Origin: Devosia ureilytica
GTDB taxonomy: Bacteria > Pseudomonadota > Alphaproteobacteria > Rhizobiales > Devosiaceae
Direction of reading: 5' to 3'
DNA length: 64,000 nucleotides
Assembly (NCBI RefSeq): GCF_024273195.1
Contig: NZ_JAMZCU010000002.1
Coordinates: 496,001-560,000 of the forward strand
Every line of letters begins with the position of its first letter. Position 1 is the first letter of the stretch. The notes below the pieces were generated by a model. The model was not told the DNA's origin and ran no database searches. It was given only the letters and a program-made list of their open reading frames with translations. The position numbers and the translations under genes are program-made. Positions 44,565-52,856 of this stretch are shown piece by piece.

Positions 44565-45745
44565 TAGTCGGCGTAGGCCGCGTAGAGATGTTCAATGACG
44601 GCGCCTGCCGCTGCATTGGCGCCGCCACCGGGAAAGTTTGTCGTCACGACGATGGCGAGGTCACGGTCGGTGTCGACCAGGATCCTGGCCAGGTTCATCG
44701 AATTGGAACCGTTGTGGGTGAGGAGCGGTTTGTCGGCCCACTCAAACGCGACAATGCCCCAGCCCAGGCCATATCCGCCCGTGCCGGGGGTTCCCGGCGG
44801 CGGATTTTCGCGTACCGGCGTCTGGACGTGTTCCGCCTGGATGTAGGCGAGCGTTTCGGGCGCAATCAGATGCGGACCGCGCTCAGCCTGACCAGCATTC
44901 CAGCTGGCCCATTTGGCGTAATCGAGAATGGACATATGCGCATTGCCGGCTGGCGCCATGACCGGCGGAATGTCCGCCGCGGGCCCCCACAGCATCGGGG
45001 TAATCGACCCATCCGGCGCGACGCGGTGCCCAACCGCGGCATCGATCAGCCCATAGGTAGCCTGCGGACCAAGGCCCGCGCTGTCCATGCCCAGGGGCGC
45101 GAAGATGCGCTCATACATCAGCGTTTCCCAGGGGGTGCCGCTGACCTTTTCGAGCATCATACCGGCGATGATGTAGCCGAAATTGGAGTATTGGAAGGGC
45201 GAACCCGCCGGCACGACCAGGTCGTTGTGCTTCCAGGCGTCAAGCGCGCGCCGGCGCTGCTCGACCAGATTGTGGTCGAAAACACTATCGCTGAAATAGA
45301 GATCGAGCATGTCCGCGGTGTCGCTGGGAATGCCGCTTGCGTGTGACAGAAGCTGTTCAAGCGTGGCGTTGGCCAGGCTCTGGCTCATGTCACTGACATC
45401 ATCGCCAAGCACCTCGCCGACCCGCGAATCCCAACGGAGCTTGCCCGCCTCGACCATCATTCCGGCCAGGGTTGCGGTCATGGCTTTGGTGTTTGAACCA
45501 ATATGGAAGCGGTCATCGATAGTGACAGGAATATCGCCGTCGTGGACGCGTGTCCCGGTGGCCGCAGCTGCAACCACGCTGCCATCCTTCACCACCGCAG
45601 CGGCCAGCGCAGGCAGGCCATATTCGGTCCGAACCGCATCGAGGTAGCTGTCCAGGTCCATGTCCTGGGCAGACGGCGAAGCAAGCAACAACCCGGTTGC
45701 CAGGATGCCCGTCAGCACCCGCAGGGCCGAGGCGAAACCGTTCAT
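44564..45745 (-). CDS. Exported beta-lactamase-fold serine hydrolase
   Basis: This 393-residue protein of the serine beta-lactamase/esterase family (class C-like) has SNTK (Ser84, Lys87), YSNFGY and HNGSNS, matching the SxxK, YxN and HxG motifs. A signal peptide (ALRVLTGILATGLLLASPSA) sends it out of the cytoplasm. The third motif HNG rather than KTG favours an esterase or peptidase over a lactamase. Starts at 45766 and 45772 are also possible. It is first in the probable operon with carbonic anhydrase and the cytochromes. Confidence 0.85.
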   Translation of the reverse strand: MNGFASALRVLTGILATGLLLASPSAQDMDLDSYLDAVRTEYGLPALAAAVVKDGSVVAAAATGTRVHDGDIPVTIDDRFHIGSNTKAMTATLAGMMVEAGKLRWDSRVGEVLGDDVSDMSQSLANATLEQLLSHASGIPSDTADMLDLYFSDSVFDHNLVEQRRRALDAWKHNDLVVPAGSPFQYSNFGYIIAGMMLEKVSGTPWETLMYERIFAPLGMDSAGLGPQATYGLIDAAVGHRVAPDGSITPMLWGPAADIPPVMAPAGNAHMSILDYAKWASWNAGQAERGPHLIAPETLAYIQAEHVQTPVRENPPPGTPGTGGYGLGWGIVAFEWADKPLLTHNGSNSMNLARILVDTDRDLAIVVTTNFPGGGANAAAGAVIEHLYAAYAD

Positions 45746-46394
45746 GTCAGCTCTTACGTTCGCCATATTCACATTCGCACCAGGTCTTTTTTACAGTCAG
45801 AGGTTTGTTCTTGCTTGCGCCGCGGAGCCGGCCAACGCGGGAATCCTGTTCCCTGGAGTGAATCACGCCCAATTTTGAAGGGACGCTAGAGAAGATATGG
45901 CGGAGCGGCTTCCGATATCTGTAAAAGCTGCGCCATCAATCATAGAGTGCAATGCACCAGTCTTGCCAAGCCGCCGATGGCATTTGCTGGCCACTATCAT
46001 CAACAATCATGAACAATTTGGAATTTTGTCCCGAACAATAGGCCGCCTTTGCATCGGCTGGATTGGCGTTCTCGGCCGGCATTGCTGGCCTGTCAACAGG
46101 ATCGGCGGTTTCTCGCGGTGGTCCGGCGCTCTGTGTCCACTCTGTGCTATATGAAGAGTGTTGCTTCATCGGTCTGAATATCTGATATCCGATGCAGAGG
46201 TCAGAGGATGTTGGTCTGCTTTCGGTCCCAAAGCGTCACAGCCGAGGGCGATTTGGCAGGTCGGCAGACCCTGCGCAGGTAGTCGGCCTTCAGCCAGCGA
46301 TGCTGATGAGACAACTGGGCAGCGCCTTGATTCGGTTGCTATAGCTGTCCCTCTAGATGCCCGCCCATGCGATAGGGGCGGTACAGGCAGGTCG
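45746..46394. other. 649-bp divergent intergenic region
   Basis: No convincing gene lies here. It separates the serine hydrolase (minus) from the LacI gene (plus). Open frames run into it from the LacI gene but have no ribosome-binding site. A palindromic cluster at 46167-46194 has CATCGG/CCGATG outer arms and an ATATC-T-GATAT core and may be an operator. Local GC is lower than in the neighbouring genes. Confidence 0.45.
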
Positions 46395-47462
46395 ATGGTA
46401 AAGTCAAAACAACAGGCTGCAGGGACGCGACCCACGATGATGGACGTCGCTGCCGCGGCGGGCGTGTCCCAGGCAACGGTTTCGCTGGTGCTGAACGGCA
46501 GCAAGATGGCGCGGCTGTCAGACGCGACGCGCCGGCGCGTGACCGAGGCCGCCGAGAGGCTTGGCTACAAATTCGTACGCCGCGGCCAAAGAACCGCCAC
46601 GCCGGGCAAATCGACAATCCTGTTTATTGCCGATGAAGTCTCGACGGACCCATGGATGACGCTTGCCTTCGAAGGGGCGCGGGACAAGGCCCTGGAGTTC
46701 GGCGTGAACGCGGTCATGGCCGTCAGCCATGGCGATGCCGAATTTGAAACCGGCATCCTTGCCAATCTGCGGGAACAATCGATCCTGGGGATCATATACG
46801 GAACCATCCTGACCCGGCGGGTAGGGCTGCCGCCGGCCTTTGCAGCGCACCGCACGGTTCTGGTCAATTGCTATGACGAGGCGGGGAACCTTCCGGCGGT
46901 ACTGCCGGCCGACTTGCTGGGCGCCCGCGTGGCGACCGAGCATCTGATCGGTTTGGGACGCCGACGCATCGGCCTGATCAACGGACAGCAGGGCCTCGAC
47001 AATCCGCGAGACCGGCTGAAAGGATACAAGCAGGCGCTGACTACGCATGATCTGGCGTTCGACGCAGCGCTGGTCAAACCAGGCAATTGGGAGCCCTCGT
47101 CAGGGTTCGAAATGACCATGGAGCTCATGGCACTGCCGGAGCCGCCCGATGCGATATTCTGCGCCAACGACCTGATGGCAATGGGTTGCATGGAGGCGCT
47201 GAAGCAATTGGGACGCAGAATACCTGAGGATGTCGCGGTGATCGGCTTTGATGACCGGGAAATTGCCCGGTTCCTGCATCCGCCCCTGACCACCCTGGTG
47301 CTGCCTCAGTATGAAATGGGGCAGACCGCCGCCGAACTGCTGCTCGACAGCGCCTCCGGGCTGGAAGCTCGCACGACCCGCATCAAGGTGGAATGCGAAT
47401 TGATCGTGCGGGGCTCGACCCGCCCGGCGAGCATGGACGCCGGGCAGGTGGCGGCGCAGTAG
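46395..47462 (+). CDS. LacI-family transcriptional regulator
   Basis: This 355-residue regulator has an N-terminal HTH and hinge (MMDVAAAAGVSQATVSLVLNG, then SKMARLSDATRRRV) and a periplasmic-binding-protein-like sugar domain with DAIFCANDLMAMGCMEAL and VAVIGFDDREIARFL. The ATG at 46395 follows AGGCAGG. It is convergent with the permease gene of sugar system 1 and probably controls that divergent system. Confidence 0.9.
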   Translation: MVKSKQQAAGTRPTMMDVAAAAGVSQATVSLVLNGSKMARLSDATRRRVTEAAERLGYKFVRRGQRTATPGKSTILFIADEVSTDPWMTLAFEGARDKALEFGVNAVMAVSHGDAEFETGILANLREQSILGIIYGTILTRRVGLPPAFAAHRTVLVNCYDEAGNLPAVLPADLLGARVATEHLIGLGRRRIGLINGQQGLDNPRDRLKGYKQALTTHDLAFDAALVKPGNWEPSSGFEMTMELMALPEPPDAIFCANDLMAMGCMEALKQLGRRIPEDVAVIGFDDREIARFLHPPLTTLVLPQYEMGQTAAELLLDSASGLEARTTRIKVECELIVRGSTRPASMDAGQVAAQ

Positions 47463-47495
47463 CACGACCGTCGCGCCGCGCTATTGTTGCGGCCA

Positions 47496-48500
47496 TCAGT
47501 CTGACGAACGAGCGTTTCGGAACCGGTCGAACGCAACGGCGATCACGATGAATGAGCCGACAAAGGCGCCCTGCCAGAAGGTGCTGATGCCCAGAAGGAT
47601 CAGGCTGTTGCGGATCACTTCGATCAGCAGGGCGCCCACCACGGCCCCAAAGGCGGTGCCGACCCCGCCGGCCAGATTGGCCCCGCCAATGACGGCTGCG
47701 GCAATGACCGACAATTCCATCGCCTGGCCAAGATTGGTGGTCACGCCACCCAGCCAGCCGACTTCGAGAATCCCCGTCAGGCCCGCAGTCACCGCGGAAA
47801 AGACATAGACCGACACCTTGAGCTGCCTGACGGCGATACCAGTCAGTTTGGCCGCCTGTTCATTGCCGCCCATGGCAAAGATATGCTGCCCCCAGCGCGT
47901 CCATTTGAACAGGAACCCGGTCAGGACGGCCAATGCCGCCAGAACGATCAGCGGATTGGGCAGCCCGAATGTGGACCCGCCGCCAAGCCCGAGCAGGACA
48001 GCGTGGTCTGGCCCGAACTCGTAGATCATCTTGTTGTTGGACAGCACCATGGCCAGCGAGCGGGCGACCGACAGCATGCCCAGCGTGACAACGAATGGGG
48101 GCATGCCCGCATAGGCAATCAAGGCGCCATTGACGAGGCCGACGCCGACCGAGACCAGCAGTGCGGCCGGTATGCCGACCCAGATCGGCATGCCCGACGA
48201 CATCAGCACGGCTACCGTCATGGCCGACAGCACCACGGTCGAGCCGACCGAAAGATCGATGCCGCCCGAGGCGATCACGGCGGTCATGCCCAGCGCGATG
48301 ATGCCGACAAAGGCAAAATTGCGGGACACATTGAACAGGTTTCGCTCCGAGGCGAAGGTATCGGTCAGCATGGAAAGGGCCAGGCAGGCCAGCAGGGCGG
48401 CCATGAAAACCCAGAAGGTCTGGTGGCTGGCCAGGCGCGAAAGGGCGCCGCGGTGCTCGGACTGGTCGATGACGTCCGTGATTGAGTTGGTCTGGGACAT
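47496..48500 (-). CDS. Ribose-type sugar ABC permease (system 1)
   Basis: This 334-residue permease of the RbsC/FrcC family has the motif ASGGIDLSVGS near residue 78, about ten hydrophobic segments, and AAAVIGGANLAGGVGTAFGA. It forms the channel for system 1. The ATG at 48500 is preceded by GAGGAAG. It follows the ATPase gene by 20 nt. Confidence 0.9.
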   Translation of the reverse strand: MSQTNSITDVIDQSEHRGALSRLASHQTFWVFMAALLACLALSMLTDTFASERNLFNVSRNFAFVGIIALGMTAVIASGGIDLSVGSTVVLSAMTVAVLMSSGMPIWVGIPAALLVSVGVGLVNGALIAYAGMPPFVVTLGMLSVARSLAMVLSNNKMIYEFGPDHAVLLGLGGGSTFGLPNPLIVLAALAVLTGFLFKWTRWGQHIFAMGGNEQAAKLTGIAVRQLKVSVYVFSAVTAGLTGILEVGWLGGVTTNLGQAMELSVIAAAVIGGANLAGGVGTAFGAVVGALLIEVIRNSLILLGISTFWQGAFVGSFIVIAVAFDRFRNARSSD

Positions 48501-48520
48501 TGTGGTCTTCCTCATGGGGC

Positions 48521-49261
48521 TCAGGCCATCTCGATCGCGCCGGTGATGAGGCCGGTGACCTCCTCGGCAGACGAATCGGCGGCTTTCTTGCTGGCGACCA
48601 GGCGCCCGCGTCGCAGCACGGCAATCTTGTCGGCAACCTCGAAGACATCCGGCATGCGGTGGCTGATCAGCACCACGGCGATGCCATGGTCGCGCAGGTG
48701 CCGGATCAGGTTGAGGACTTCGGCCACCTGTCGCACCGAAATGGCGGCTGTCGGCTCGTCCATCAGGACGATGCTGGCGTCCGAAAGCAGGGTCCGGGCT
48801 ATGGCGACCGCCTGCCGTTGCCCGCCCGACATGCGCTTGACCAGGTCCCGGGGGCGCGTTTCGGACTTGAGCCGGGCGAACAATTCGGCGGCGCGATTGC
48901 GCATGCCGGCATAGTCGATGATCTGGAACGGGCCGATCTGTCGGGTCAGCTCGCGGCCCAGGAAGACATTGGACGCGGCGGACAGATTGTTGCAAATGGC
49001 CAGGTCCTGGTAGACCACCTCGATACCGGCACGCTGTGCGTCCAGGGGCTTGTGAAACTCCACCCTCCGCTCGCTCAGGAACAGTTCGCCGCTGGTGGGC
49101 GCAAAATTGCCTGCAATCACCTTCACCAGCGTGGACTTGCCCGCGCCATTGTCGCCCATCAGTCCCACGACCTCCCCCGGCTCGATGGCCAATGAGACGT
49201 CCGTGAGCGCATGAATTGCTCCGAAACTCTTAGTAATATTTGCTAATCGTAGTGCGCTCAT
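48521..49261 (-). CDS. Single-domain sugar ABC ATPase (FrcA-like, system 1)
   Basis: This 246-residue ABC ATPase has only one nucleotide-binding domain: Walker A GDNGAGKSTLVK, signature MSGGQRQAVAIARTLL, Walker B SIVLMDEPTAAIS. Ribose-type systems usually use a fused double ATPase of about 500 residues, so this follows the FrcBCA design in which it dimerises. The ATG at 49261 follows GGGAGG. It is divergent from the binding-protein gene of the same system. Confidence 0.88.
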   Translation of the reverse strand: MSALRLANITKSFGAIHALTDVSLAIEPGEVVGLMGDNGAGKSTLVKVIAGNFAPTSGELFLSERRVEFHKPLDAQRAGIEVVYQDLAICNNLSAASNVFLGRELTRQIGPFQIIDYAGMRNRAAELFARLKSETRPRDLVKRMSGGQRQAVAIARTLLSDASIVLMDEPTAAISVRQVAEVLNLIRHLRDHGIAVVLISHRMPDVFEVADKIAVLRRGRLVASKKAADSSAEEVTGLITGAIEMA

Positions 49262-49594
49262 GCGCCTCCCCCTCCCCAACTTGCCGACACTCCAGCAGCA
49301 AGCTTCCCTGATAATTTGGCTGCTCCTGCCGGGTTTCCGGGCTTTGGCGGCCAGTCCGGCAATAGTTCATCCGCATTTCCCGCTTGACGGACATTATCCG
49401 GCTGCGCTTATATTAGCACATAATATGATCAGTCCACAGGAAAGTGGTCATAGGGTTGTCACGCTGGAGCAAATCCAGTGGGCGCCAGGGGAGGTTCGTT
49501 GCGTTGCCGGGATCGGCAACGCGGCGCTCATCGACAGGGCCAGGATCGCGTCCGCGGCACTGTCGGTTCAATCAAACGGGAGGAGTAGACAATC
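49262..49594. promoter_or_regulatory. Divergent control region of sugar system 1
   Basis: 333 bp lie between the ATPase (minus) and binding-protein (plus) genes and hold no gene. A perfect inverted repeat ATATTA-N5-TAATAT lies at 49410-49426 in a locally AT-rich patch, a fair candidate for the operator of the nearby LacI regulator. Confidence 0.5.
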
Positions 49595-50584
49595 TTGAGG
49601 TACGTTAATCACTTGGCGATTGCCGCAGCAGTGCTTGCCTTGGCTGCAGGGGGAACTCAGGCCCAGGACAAGAAGACCCTGGCCATCGTGGTCAAGGGCC
49701 TGGACAATCCATTTTTTGAACAGATCAACCTGGGTTGCCAGGATTGGGCCGCGAACAACCCCGATTCCGAATATGAGTGCCTGTACACCGGTCCGGCGTC
49801 GAGCGCCGACGAGGCCGGTCAGGTGCAGTTGGTTGATGACCTGATCACGCGGGGCGTGGCGGCCATCGCCATCTCGCCCTCCAACGCCCCCGCCATGGCA
49901 AACCGTCTGCGCGAAATCGCCCCCGATGTCCCGGTCATGACCGTGGACGCTGACTTGTCCGAAGCCGACCGGTCGCTGCGCACCACCTTTTTGGGCACAG
50001 ACAATTACCTCATGGGCGTGATGATGGCCGAACAGGCCCAGCGCCTGAAGCCGGAGGGTGGCTCGGTGTGCCTGCAATTGGGCAATGTCGCCGCCGACAA
50101 CATCAATGCCCGCGCGGCCGGCTTCCGCGACACGATTGCCGGGGCACAAGGCACCGATCGGCTGGCCGGGCAGGGCGGCTGGAGCGAAATTGAAGGTTGC
50201 CCGGTCTTTACCAATGACCAGATCGACCTGGCAAACCAGCAGATGGCGGACGTGTTCACGGCCAATCCTGATCTGGATGCCTTCATTTTGATCGGCGGTT
50301 GGGCCCAGTTCGCGCCCCAGGCCTACGCCCAGGTCACCGACCAGGTCATGGATCGCCTGGAAAGCAATGACTTGATCATCATTGCGGGCGATACGCTGCC
50401 GCCACAGGTCCAGGCCTTCAATGAAGGCCGCAGCCATGCCCAGATCGGCCAGCGTCCGTTTGAAATGGGCCAGCGTGCGCCCGACGTGATGATCCAGCTC
50501 ATCAATGGCGAACCGGTTGAAGACCCGATCTACACCGGTCTGGATGTCTGCACCCATGAAGAGCCGGGCTTCTGCGCCCAATAA
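49595..50584 (+). CDS. Sugar-binding periplasmic protein (system 1)
   Basis: This 329-residue RbsB-family solute-binding protein has a signal peptide (cleavage near TQA), KTLAIVVKGLDNPFFEQINLG at the first ligand strand, VPVMTVDADL in the hinge and four cysteines that may form disulphides. It uses a TTG start at 49595 with GGGAGGAG 9 nt upstream. It is divergent from its ATPase and permease genes and is followed by a perfect hairpin. Confidence 0.88.
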   Translation: MRYVNHLAIAAAVLALAAGGTQAQDKKTLAIVVKGLDNPFFEQINLGCQDWAANNPDSEYECLYTGPASSADEAGQVQLVDDLITRGVAAIAISPSNAPAMANRLREIAPDVPVMTVDADLSEADRSLRTTFLGTDNYLMGVMMAEQAQRLKPEGGSVCLQLGNVAADNINARAAGFRDTIAGAQGTDRLAGQGGWSEIEGCPVFTNDQIDLANQQMADVFTANPDLDAFILIGGWAQFAPQAYAQVTDQVMDRLESNDLIIIAGDTLPPQVQAFNEGRSHAQIGQRPFEMGQRAPDVMIQLINGEPVEDPIYTGLDVCTHEEPGFCAQ

Positions 50585-50590
50585 ACTCCC

Positions 50591-50616
50591 GGGCACGGCG
50601 TTCCGGCGCCGTGCCC
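50591..50616 (+). repeat. Stem-loop after the system 1 binding-protein gene
   Basis: GGGCACGGCG (50591-50600) and CGCCGTGCCC (50607-50616) are perfect 10-bp arms with a 6-nt loop, 7 nt after the stop. There is no T-tract, so it is more likely an mRNA-stabilising 3' structure than a full terminator. Confidence 0.7.
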
Positions 50617-50658
50617 AACCTATTCAATGAGTTGAGCGTTCGGGAAGGACTGCGCCAA

Positions 50659-51633
50659 GTGAGACTTCTGGTCACCGGCATTACCGGAAAAGTCGGTTCC
50701 AATTTCCTGCCCGCGTTTCTCAAGGCGGAAAAATTTGCGGGCTGGTCCATCCGGGCCATCTGCAACAATCGCATCATCGATCACCCGGGTGTGGAAGTGG
50801 TGCGGGCCTCCCTCTCGGATGCCGCTGCCATGAGGGCCGCCATGGACGGGGTGACCCATGTGCTACACATGGCCGCCGTCAAGGAAACGCCCGCGCTGGC
50901 CATGGATGTGGGCGTCAAGGGCATGTTCAACCTGCTCGAGGCATTTCGGGCCACCGCGGGGACCAGGCAATTCGTGCTGCTCAGCGGCGATTGCACCGTG
51001 GGCCACGCGTTCCAGCACTACGATGCCCCGATCACCGAGGCGGCGCCCCGCCGCGCCTATCCCGGATGCTATGCCCTGACCAAGGTTCTCGAAGAGGTCA
51101 TGCTGGAGCAATACGGCATCCAGTATGGCACCAATGGCTGCTGCCTGCGCGCGCCATGGATCGTGGAAAAGGACGACTTTCGGTATGCGCTGAGCTTTGT
51201 CGACCAGTTCGGCGGGCCGGCCTGGAGCCAATTGCTGAGCACCCAAGATGTGGAGCGGCACGCGCGTTCGGCCAGCGTGCCCCTGCTGCACGATGCACGC
51301 GGCGTGCCGCTGCGGCGCAATTTTATCCATGTCGATGATCTGGTGGGCGCCATTCTGGCTGCCCTCGACAACCCGGCTGCCGCCGGGCAGCTGTTCAATA
51401 TCGCGATGGACGAGCCGGTCGACTATGGCCAGGTCGCGCAATATCTGCGCGACACCCGATCCCTGCCGACGGCCGAGATCAGCACACCCTTTCACAGCAA
51501 TTGGCTGGACAATGCCAAGGCTCGCCTCCTGCTCGGCTGGAAGCCGCAGGTCGACCTTCAAGATCTTGTCGATCGGGCCTGGGACTATGTCCGTGCGCCC
51601 GACGATCCGCGCATCATCTGGTACCCCGGATAG
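50659..51633 (+). CDS. NAD(P)-dependent epimerase/dehydratase (extended SDR)
   Basis: This 324-residue extended SDR has the Rossmann start RLLVTGITGKVGSNF (TGxxGxxG), HVLHMAAVKE, and the catalytic YALTK (YxxxK), followed by substrate-domain residues FIHVDDLVGAIL. The start is taken as GTG at 50659, with AAGGA 9 nt upstream; an in-frame codon earlier would overlap the hairpin. It lies between two sugar transporters, so it probably oxidises or epimerises an imported sugar or sugar acid. The substrate is unknown. Confidence 0.82.
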   Translation: MRLLVTGITGKVGSNFLPAFLKAEKFAGWSIRAICNNRIIDHPGVEVVRASLSDAAAMRAAMDGVTHVLHMAAVKETPALAMDVGVKGMFNLLEAFRATAGTRQFVLLSGDCTVGHAFQHYDAPITEAAPRRAYPGCYALTKVLEEVMLEQYGIQYGTNGCCLRAPWIVEKDDFRYALSFVDQFGGPAWSQLLSTQDVERHARSASVPLLHDARGVPLRRNFIHVDDLVGAILAALDNPAAAGQLFNIAMDEPVDYGQVAQYLRDTRSLPTAEISTPFHSNWLDNAKARLLLGWKPQVDLQDLVDRAWDYVRAPDDPRIIWYPG

Positions 51634-51795
51634 CAGCATGCGCACACGCAATATCCAAGGCATGGATGCCCCACCCACCAAGGGGACGCGCCGGGCCAGG
51701 GATATGAACCGCTCGATGGCAAACGGTTTGTCGCGGGCACGTCAAAAAGGTCGCGGAGTGCCCAAAAAGGGGTGCCCTCGGCATGGGAGGATACT

Positions 51796-52740
51796 ATGAA
51801 AGTCAAACTCGCTGTTTCGATAGCGGCCCTGGCCTTTATGGCTGGGCCCGCGCTTGCCCAGGACAAGCCGCAACTGGCCTTTGTGGTGAATGCGGCTTCC
51901 GATTTCTGGAAGCTGGCCGAAGCCGGCGTAGCCAAGGCACAAGGCGAACTGCCTGGCTATGACCTGCAGTTCCGCTACCCTGCGCAGGGCACGGCGGCCC
52001 TCCAAAATGCACTGATGGACGATCTGGTCGCCGCCGGAACCGATGCCATCATGATTTCCTCGGCCGATCCGAAAAATTCCATCGACGCCTTCAACCGGAT
52101 CGCCGCCCAAGTGCCGCTGTTCACCACCGATAGCGACGCACCCGACAGCAACCGCATTGCCTATCTGGGGTCGTCCAACACCCTGGCGGGCGTCCAGGCC
52201 GGCGAGATCGCCGTTGCCGCCTTGCCCGATGGTGCAAAGTGCATGGGCTTCGTCGGCTTCCTGGGTGCTGACAATGCCATCGAGCGGATCGCCGGTTTCC
52301 GCCAGGCGGTGGAAGGCTCGGGTATCGAGCTGGTGGATGTGCGTGGCGACGACGTGGACTTCGCGCGCGCCCGTTCCAATGTCGATGACGTCCTGGCTGC
52401 CAACCCCGACATCAACTGCATGGTCGGGTTCTATTCCTACAATCCGCCCAAGATCTACGAAGCGCTGCAGGCGGCCGGCAAGCTCGGCGATGTCACCGTC
52501 ATTGCCTTTGACGAGGACCCGATCACGCTTGGCGCGGTTCGCGAGGGCAGCTTTGCCGGCACTGTCGTGCAGGATCCCTACCAATGGGGTTACCAGGGCA
52601 TGCACCTGATGGCCAAATATCTCGAGGGTGACACCTCGGGCGTGCCTGAAGACGGCCTGATTATTGTTCCGACCAAAGTCATCGACGCGTCCAATGTCGA
52701 TGCCTTCGAGGCTGAACTCAAGGAGCGTATTGGCGGGTAA
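51796..52740 (+). CDS. Sugar-binding periplasmic protein (system 2)
   Basis: This 314-residue RbsB-family binding protein has a signal peptide (MKVKLAVSIAALAFMAGPAL, cleavage ALA-Q). It shows LAFVVNAASDFWKLAEAG, VPLFTTDSDAPDSN and DVTVIAFDEDPITLGAVREG, typical of the family. The ATG at 51796 follows GGGAGG. It begins sugar system 2 and is followed by a hairpin and then the ATPase gene. Confidence 0.9.
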   Translation: MKVKLAVSIAALAFMAGPALAQDKPQLAFVVNAASDFWKLAEAGVAKAQGELPGYDLQFRYPAQGTAALQNALMDDLVAAGTDAIMISSADPKNSIDAFNRIAAQVPLFTTDSDAPDSNRIAYLGSSNTLAGVQAGEIAVAALPDGAKCMGFVGFLGADNAIERIAGFRQAVEGSGIELVDVRGDDVDFARARSNVDDVLAANPDINCMVGFYSYNPPKIYEALQAAGKLGDVTVIAFDEDPITLGAVREGSFAGTVVQDPYQWGYQGMHLMAKYLEGDTSGVPEDGLIIVPTKVIDASNVDAFEAELKERIGG

Positions 52741-52759
52741 TCCTCCCAGCCAGCGCAGC

Positions 52760-52788
52760 CGCACCGGGTCCGTATTTGGCCCGGTGCG
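52760..52788 (+). repeat. Stem-loop after the system 2 binding-protein gene
   Basis: CGCACCGGG (52760-52768) and CCCGGTGCG (52780-52788) are perfect 9-bp arms around an 11-nt loop, starting 20 nt after the stop. There is no T-tract. It sits between the binding-protein and ATPase genes. Confidence 0.7.
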
Positions 52789-52856
52789 TGCCTGTCCATG
52801 CAAGACTATGTTGAGCGGCAGCCCGCTGCCGTTGCCGCTTTTTGGGTTGCCTGAAT

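Noticed and set aside
46158-46394. A 79-residue N-terminal extension of the LacI regulator.
   Set aside because: The HTH follows right after the ATG at 46395, which has a ribosome-binding site; the upstream part has no family match.
49205-49260. A TTAG-type imperfect palindrome near 49240.
   Set aside because: It lies in the first codons of the system 1 ATPase and has a mismatch; coding constraint explains it.
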